Shown: positions 60,265-64,000 of the stretch, one piece after another
Layout of the letters: every line of letters begins with the position of its first letter
How positions within the stretch are numbered: the stretch's first letter is position 1
NCBI GenBank assembly: GCA_963735025.1
Contig: CAVTJG010000014.1
Location: forward strand, 124,001-188,000
DNA length: 64,000 nt
Direction of reading: 5' to 3'
Source: JAABRB01 sp963735025
Lineage (GTDB): Bacteria > Pseudomonadota > Gammaproteobacteria > Burkholderiales > SG8-39
Notes under the pieces: generated by a model
Database searches by the model: none
What the model was told of the DNA's origin: nothing
The model's input: the letters and a program-made list of their open reading frames with translations, nothing else
Position numbers and translations under genes: made by a program

Positions 60265-61671
60265 ATGAACACGCCCAGACACGGCACGGCACAATCCGAC
60301 GCGCTGGTGGTGTTCGGTATCACGGGCGATCTCGCGCACAAGAAGATTTTCCCAGCGCTCTATGCGATGGCGAAACGGGGCGGCCTCAACGTTCCGGTGG
60401 TCGGCGTCGCCTCCCCGAGTTGGAGCCTCGCGCAATTGCGCAAGCATGCCGAGGACGGAATAAAGGAATCAGGAAAAATCGATGACCGGCAAGCGCTGCG
60501 CCACCTCCTCTCCCTGCTCCGCTATGTCAACGGCGACTACAACGACCCGGGTACCTTCAAAGCGCTCAAGAAGGCGCTGGGCGATACCCGGTACCCGGCG
60601 CACTACCTCGCCATCCCACCTGCGCTTTTCGCGACGGTCATCAAGGGACTTGGCGCCGCTGGCTTGACCCATCAGGCTCGCGTCATCGTCGAAAAACCGT
60701 TCGGACGCGACCTAGCCTCCGCGCGAGACCTCAACCGCGTCGCCCGGTCGGAGTTCCCGGAAGACTCGATCTTCCGCATCGATCACTTCCTCGCGAAGGA
60801 GGCGATCATGAATATTCTCTATTTCCGCTTCGCCAATTCGTTCCTGGAGCCGATCTGGAACCGCAACTACGTGGCCAGCGTTCAGATAACCCTATCCGAA
60901 GATTTCGGTGTCGAAGGCCGCGGCGCATTCTACGAAACCGCAGGCTGCCTGCGCGACGTCGTCCAGAACCATCTCTTCCAGATCGTGGCGCTGCTGGCCA
61001 TGGAGCCGCCGACCTATAGGGGGTTTGGCGCCGTCCACGGCGAAACAGCGGATGTCTTGCAGGCCATGCGCCCGCTGAAGTCCGACGATGTGGTGCGCGG
61101 GCAGTATGCTGGCTACCGCAGGGAGGCGGGCGTGGCGAAGCATTCCGACGTCGAGACTTTCTGCGCCCTGCGGCTTTTCATCGACTCGTGGCGCTGGGGT
61201 GGGGTGCCGTGGTACCTGCGCTCCGGAAAATTTTTGGCCGAGACCGCTGCCGAGGTGATCGTCCAGCTGAAGCCGCCGCCGCAGCGGCTTTTCGCCGACT
61301 CAGCGCCAGTGTCCGGTTGGGCCAATTATCTGCGCTTCCGCCTTTCCCCCAACTCCGCCATCGCCCTCGCCGCTCGCGTTAAGCATGCGGGGAAAGAGTT
61401 CGTCGGCGACCAGCGTGAGCTCTACTTGCTGGATGAGCAGCCAGGAGAGGAAGCGCCCTACGAGCGGCTTCTAGGCGACGCCATGGCGGGCAATGGAGCG
61501 CTCTTCGCCCGCGAGGACGCCGTCGAGGCTGCCTGGGCGGTGGTCGATCCCATCCTCAAGAATCACCATCGGATTCACCCTTACCGGCGCCATAGCTGGG
61601 GGCCGAAAGCAGCTGACGCGCTCATCGCAGCAGACGGCAGCTGGCACAACCCCGTACTGGACCGGGCGTAA
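60265..61671 (+). CDS. zwf: Glucose-6-phosphate 1-dehydrogenase
   Basis: Oxidises glucose-6-phosphate to 6-phosphogluconolactone with NAD(P). The 468-residue protein has the nucleotide motif FGITGDLAHKKIFPALYAM, the active-site RIDHFLAKEAIMNILYFRF (Asp-His...Lys-Glu) and IEKPFGRDL-like VIVEKPFGRDLASARDLNRV. The active-site signature is DHFLAKE rather than DHYLGKE, a variant subgroup. Start ATG 60265 lies 1 nt after the gnd remnant stop, so an original gnd-zwf operon is implied. Intact. Confidence 0.94.
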   Translation: MNTPRHGTAQSDALVVFGITGDLAHKKIFPALYAMAKRGGLNVPVVGVASPSWSLAQLRKHAEDGIKESGKIDDRQALRHLLSLLRYVNGDYNDPGTFKALKKALGDTRYPAHYLAIPPALFATVIKGLGAAGLTHQARVIVEKPFGRDLASARDLNRVARSEFPEDSIFRIDHFLAKEAIMNILYFRFANSFLEPIWNRNYVASVQITLSEDFGVEGRGAFYETAGCLRDVVQNHLFQIVALLAMEPPTYRGFGAVHGETADVLQAMRPLKSDDVVRGQYAGYRREAGVAKHSDVETFCALRLFIDSWRWGGVPWYLRSGKFLAETAAEVIVQLKPPPQRLFADSAPVSGWANYLRFRLSPNSAIALAARVKHAGKEFVGDQRELYLLDEQPGEEAPYERLLGDAMAGNGALFAREDAVEAAWAVVDPILKNHHRIHPYRRHSWGPKAADALIAADGSWHNPVLDRA

Positions 61672-61673
61672 GC

Positions 61674-61976
61674 ATGATGGCCACAAATGACGTGGTATTT
61701 CTACTCGACGTGGACAGTACGCTCCTCGACAACGACCGTGTGCATGACGACCTCAGGAACCACCTCGAGGGCGAATTTGGTGCCGCGAGCAGGGACCGGT
61801 ACTCAACGGTATTCGAAGCGCTGCGCGCCGAGCTAGATAACGTGGACTACCTTGGCGCATTGCAGCGCTATCCCGCCCGCCATTACTTGATGGTGGATGA
61901 CAAGCTCCGCATCTTCGACGCGACGAAACGGGTATGGGAAGACCGACTGACGACGAACGGCTTGATCACGCGTTAA
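61674..61976 (+). pseudogene. HAD-family hydrolase with internal deletion
   Basis: Amino end MMATNDVVFLLDVDSTLLDN has motif I (DxDxT) with Ser for Asn in the last position, followed by DDLRNHLEGEFGAASRDRYS. It then goes from NVDYLGALQRY directly to PARHYLMVDDKLRIFDATKR, the motif III-IV region of the family; about 95 residues with motif II are absent. The jump is at a shared RY codon pair and stays in frame. The last residues (TTNGLITR) are run-on into the convergent copB end. Unlikely to be active. Confidence 0.75.
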
Positions 61977-64000
61977 GTCTCAGCAGTCGCGCGTTGAAGG
62001 CCACAATCACCGTGCTCGCCGCCATCAGCGCCGCACCCAGGGCGGGGGTGAGCAGCACGCCCCAGGTGTAAAGCGCTCCGGCCGCCAGCGGAATGGCGAC
62101 CACGTTGTAGCCCGTCGCCCAGACCAGGTTCTGAATCATCTTTCGATACGTGGCGCGGGAAAGCTCCACGATGGCCACGACGTCCAACGGGTTGCTGCGC
62201 ACCAGAACGACGTCGGCGGTTTCGACCGCGACATCGGAACCGGCGCCAATGGCGATGCCCACATCGGCCCGCGCCAGCGCCGGGGCGTCGTTCACGCCGT
62301 CGCCGGTCATGGCCACCCGCACGCCCCGGGATTGGACCTCTTTCACTTTAGCCGCCTTGTCCTGGGGCAGGACCTCGGCGAAGTATTCGTCCAGTCCGAC
62401 CTGGTCGGAGACCCATTTGGCCGTCGCCTTGTTATCCCCGGTGAGCATCATGCAGCGGATGTCAAGCGCCTTGAGGGCATCGATCGCTTGCTTCGCCTCG
62501 GGCCGGACGATGTCCGCCAGGGCAATCGCGCCCTTCACCGCGCCGTCGACGAGGACGAACACGACCGTCTTGCCCTGCGCTTGCAGCGGCTCGACGCGCG
62601 AGTCGGCGAGATCGATGTTCTGTTCGCGCAGGTATCCCGGGCTGACCACCTTGATCTCTCTGCCCTCGACCCGGCCTTCGGCCCCTTTGCCCGAAATGGC
62701 CTTGAAGTTCTCGACCGGCAGCTTCGCTTCCGACGACGCGGCAATGGCCTTGGCGATGGGATGTTCGGAATTCGCATCCACGGCGGCCGCGTACTTGCGC
62801 AGTGTTTCTTCGTCGATGTCCTGCGCGAGCACCAGCGTGTCGGTCACGCCGAAGCGGCCCTCTGTCAGCGTGCCGGTCTTGTCGAAAATGATCGCCTGCA
62901 GTTTCCGCGCGCCCTCGAATGCAACGCGATTGCGAATCAGCAGGCCGTGGCTCGCGGCCAGGGCGGTGGAGACGGCCACCACCAGCGGCACCGCCAGACC
63001 CAATGCGTGTGGACAGGTGATCACCATCACAGTCACGGCGCGTTCGATGGCGAACGCGAACTCATGGTTCATGAAGACCAGCCAGATCACCAGGGTGAGG
63101 GCGCCGCTGCCGAGGGCAATGAGGGTGAGCCACATCGCGGCGGTGTCGGCCAGGTTTTGGGTCTTGGATTTGCTTTCCTGCGCCTGTTTCACCAGGTCGA
63201 TGACCTGCGACAGGAACGAATCCTTGCCAGTGCCCTTGACCTCGATGGTCAGCGAGCCTTCGCCGTTGATCGAGCCGCCGATGACCTTGCCGCCGCTCTT
63301 CTTGGCGACCGGGGTCGATTCCCCGGTGAGCATCGCCTCGTTGACCGAGCTCTCGCCCTCGACGATGGCACCGTCCGCAGGGATTTTCTCGCCCGGCTTG
63401 ATCAGGACCTTGTCATCTACCGCCAGCTCGCCGAGCGGCACGTCCTTCACGCTGCCGTCGGGCATGAGCTTGTGGGCGTCGGAGGGCATGAGTTTGGCCA
63501 GCTCCTCCAGGGCCTTCGAGGCGCCCATCACCGACTTCATCTCGATCCAGTGCCCCAGCAGCATGATGTCGACCAGGGTGGCCAGCTCCCAGAAGAACAT
63601 CTTGCCGGTCAGGCCGAACACCACGGCACTGCTGTACAGATAGGCGGTGGCGATGGCAACGGCGACCAGCGTCATCATTCCGGGCTGGCGGGATTTGAGC
63701 TCCGTGACCAGGCCTTTGAGGAACGGCCAGCCGCCATACCAGAAGACCGCCGAAGAAAAGCCGAACAGAACGTAGAGGTCGCCGGGAAAGCCGACGGCTT
63801 CGCGCAGGCCAACCAGCCTTTGCAGCAGCGGCGAGAGAAGAAGAATCGGCAGGGTCAGGGCGAGCGAGATCCAGAACCGCTTCCGGAAATCCGCCGCCAT
63901 GTGGGCATGGTGATCCTGATGGCCCTGGTGTTCAGGAGCGTGTTCAGGCGCGTCTGGTCTGTCAGAGCCGGCGTGCCGCAATTGAGCTTCCGCCTGCGAC
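61966..64000 (-). CDS. copB: CopB-type heavy-metal P-type ATPase (5' end at window edge)
   Basis: Copper/silver exporter of P1B-3 type. It has a His-rich amino end (EHQGHQDHHAHMAADF), the metal-binding CPH triplet VMVITCPHALGLAVP, the dephosphorylation motif MLTGESTPV, phosphorylation site FDKTGTLTEG, NSEHPIAKAIA and MTGDGVNDAPALARADVGIA, and the final LLTPALGAALMAASTVIVAF. The CPH rather than CPC triplet separates it from CopA. A TTG at 63981 is the last internal start, but the frame stays open to the window end, so the true start may lie outside. Confidence 0.93.
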   Translation of the reverse strand, partial: SQAEAQLRHAGSDRPDAPEHAPEHQGHQDHHAHMAADFRKRFWISLALTLPILLLSPLLQRLVGLREAVGFPGDLYVLFGFSSAVFWYGGWPFLKGLVTELKSRQPGMMTLVAVAIATAYLYSSAVVFGLTGKMFFWELATLVDIMLLGHWIEMKSVMGASKALEELAKLMPSDAHKLMPDGSVKDVPLGELAVDDKVLIKPGEKIPADGAIVEGESSVNEAMLTGESTPVAKKSGGKVIGGSINGEGSLTIEVKGTGKDSFLSQVIDLVKQAQESKSKTQNLADTAAMWLTLIALGSGALTLVIWLVFMNHEFAFAIERAVTVMVITCPHALGLAVPLVVAVSTALAASHGLLIRNRVAFEGARKLQAIIFDKTGTLTEGRFGVTDTLVLAQDIDEETLRKYAAAVDANSEHPIAKAIAASSEAKLPVENFKAISGKGAEGRVEGREIKVVSPGYLREQNIDLADSRVEPLQAQGKTVVFVLVDGAVKGAIALADIVRPEAKQAIDALKALDIRCMMLTGDNKATAKWVSDQVGLDEYFAEVLPQDKAAKVKEVQSRGVRVAMTGDGVNDAPALARADVGIAIGAGSDVAVETADVVLVRSNPLDVVAIVELSRATYRKMIQNLVWATGYNVVAIPLAAGALYTWGVLLTPALGAALMAASTVIVAFNARLLRLNA

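Noticed and set aside
62150..63643. 497-codon plus-strand frame opposite copB
   Set aside because: Antisense to all P-type ATPase motifs; serine-rich composition typical of a shadow frame.

Overview
The window looks like a high-GC betaproteobacterial chromosome. Evidence: KorABC-type 2-oxoacid oxidoreductase, an N-type second ATP synthase, MerR and mer promoter sequences of the Tn501 type, and the 'GTCATTCCCGCGC' hairpin repeats common in Burkholderiales and Rhodocyclales. Most genes lie on the minus strand. Many have clear Shine-Dalgarno sites and overlapping start/stop codons.

Left part (1-11.1 kb): a propionyl-CoA to succinyl-CoA operon (methylmalonyl-CoA mutase, pccB, pccA running off the left edge). 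It is divergent from a GntR/FCD regulator, with a perfect 16-bp palindrome in the shared promoter. Next is a three-gene 2-oxoacid (probably 2-oxoglutarate) oxidoreductase operon (flavoprotein/ferredoxin subunit, gamma-alpha, beta). Middle part (11.4-42.5 kb): ordinary accessory and housekeeping genes: a broken amidase, thioredoxin, a LinB-like dehalogenase lacking its usual catalytic acid, a protease-MoxR-DUF58-vWA cluster, a sorbosone-dehydrogenase-like protein, a NapC/NirT cytochrome, a MacA-MacB-OMF export operon, a DpgC-like crotonase-fold protein, a LOG protein, a decayed nhaA, pirin, cold-shock protein, GST, a CrtI-like oxidoreductase, quinone reductase and cysteine synthase.

Right part (about 42.6-64 kb) looks like a genomic island. 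It begins at an 18-bp match to a tRNA-Arg 3' end followed by that tRNA's apparent terminator. It then holds a mer remnant under an intact mer promoter, a dihydrolipoamide-dehydrogenase-like flavoprotein, an MscS channel, a complete N-type F-ATPase operon (atpDCQRBEFAG), phosphoketolase, an APC permease, a PRC-barrel protein, zwf and a CopB-type metal ATPase. Interspersed are gene remnants that keep one or both ends but lack the middle: merT-merP, ppk2, ack-aquaporin, gnd, a ferritin-like gene and a HAD hydrolase.

The main surprise is the density of broken genes. Simple frameshifts occur in korC, the amidase, the vWA gene, the outer-membrane factor and an araC fragment. Internal deletions occur in nhaA and in at least five island genes. 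Either this genome (or island) is decaying by interstitial deletion, or the assembly carries both indel errors and collapsed segments; read-level checks would decide. Functionally, the intact island genes combine a second ATP synthase, phosphoketolase and glucose-6-phosphate entry, metal efflux and osmotic release, which reads as a stress and energy-metabolism island.
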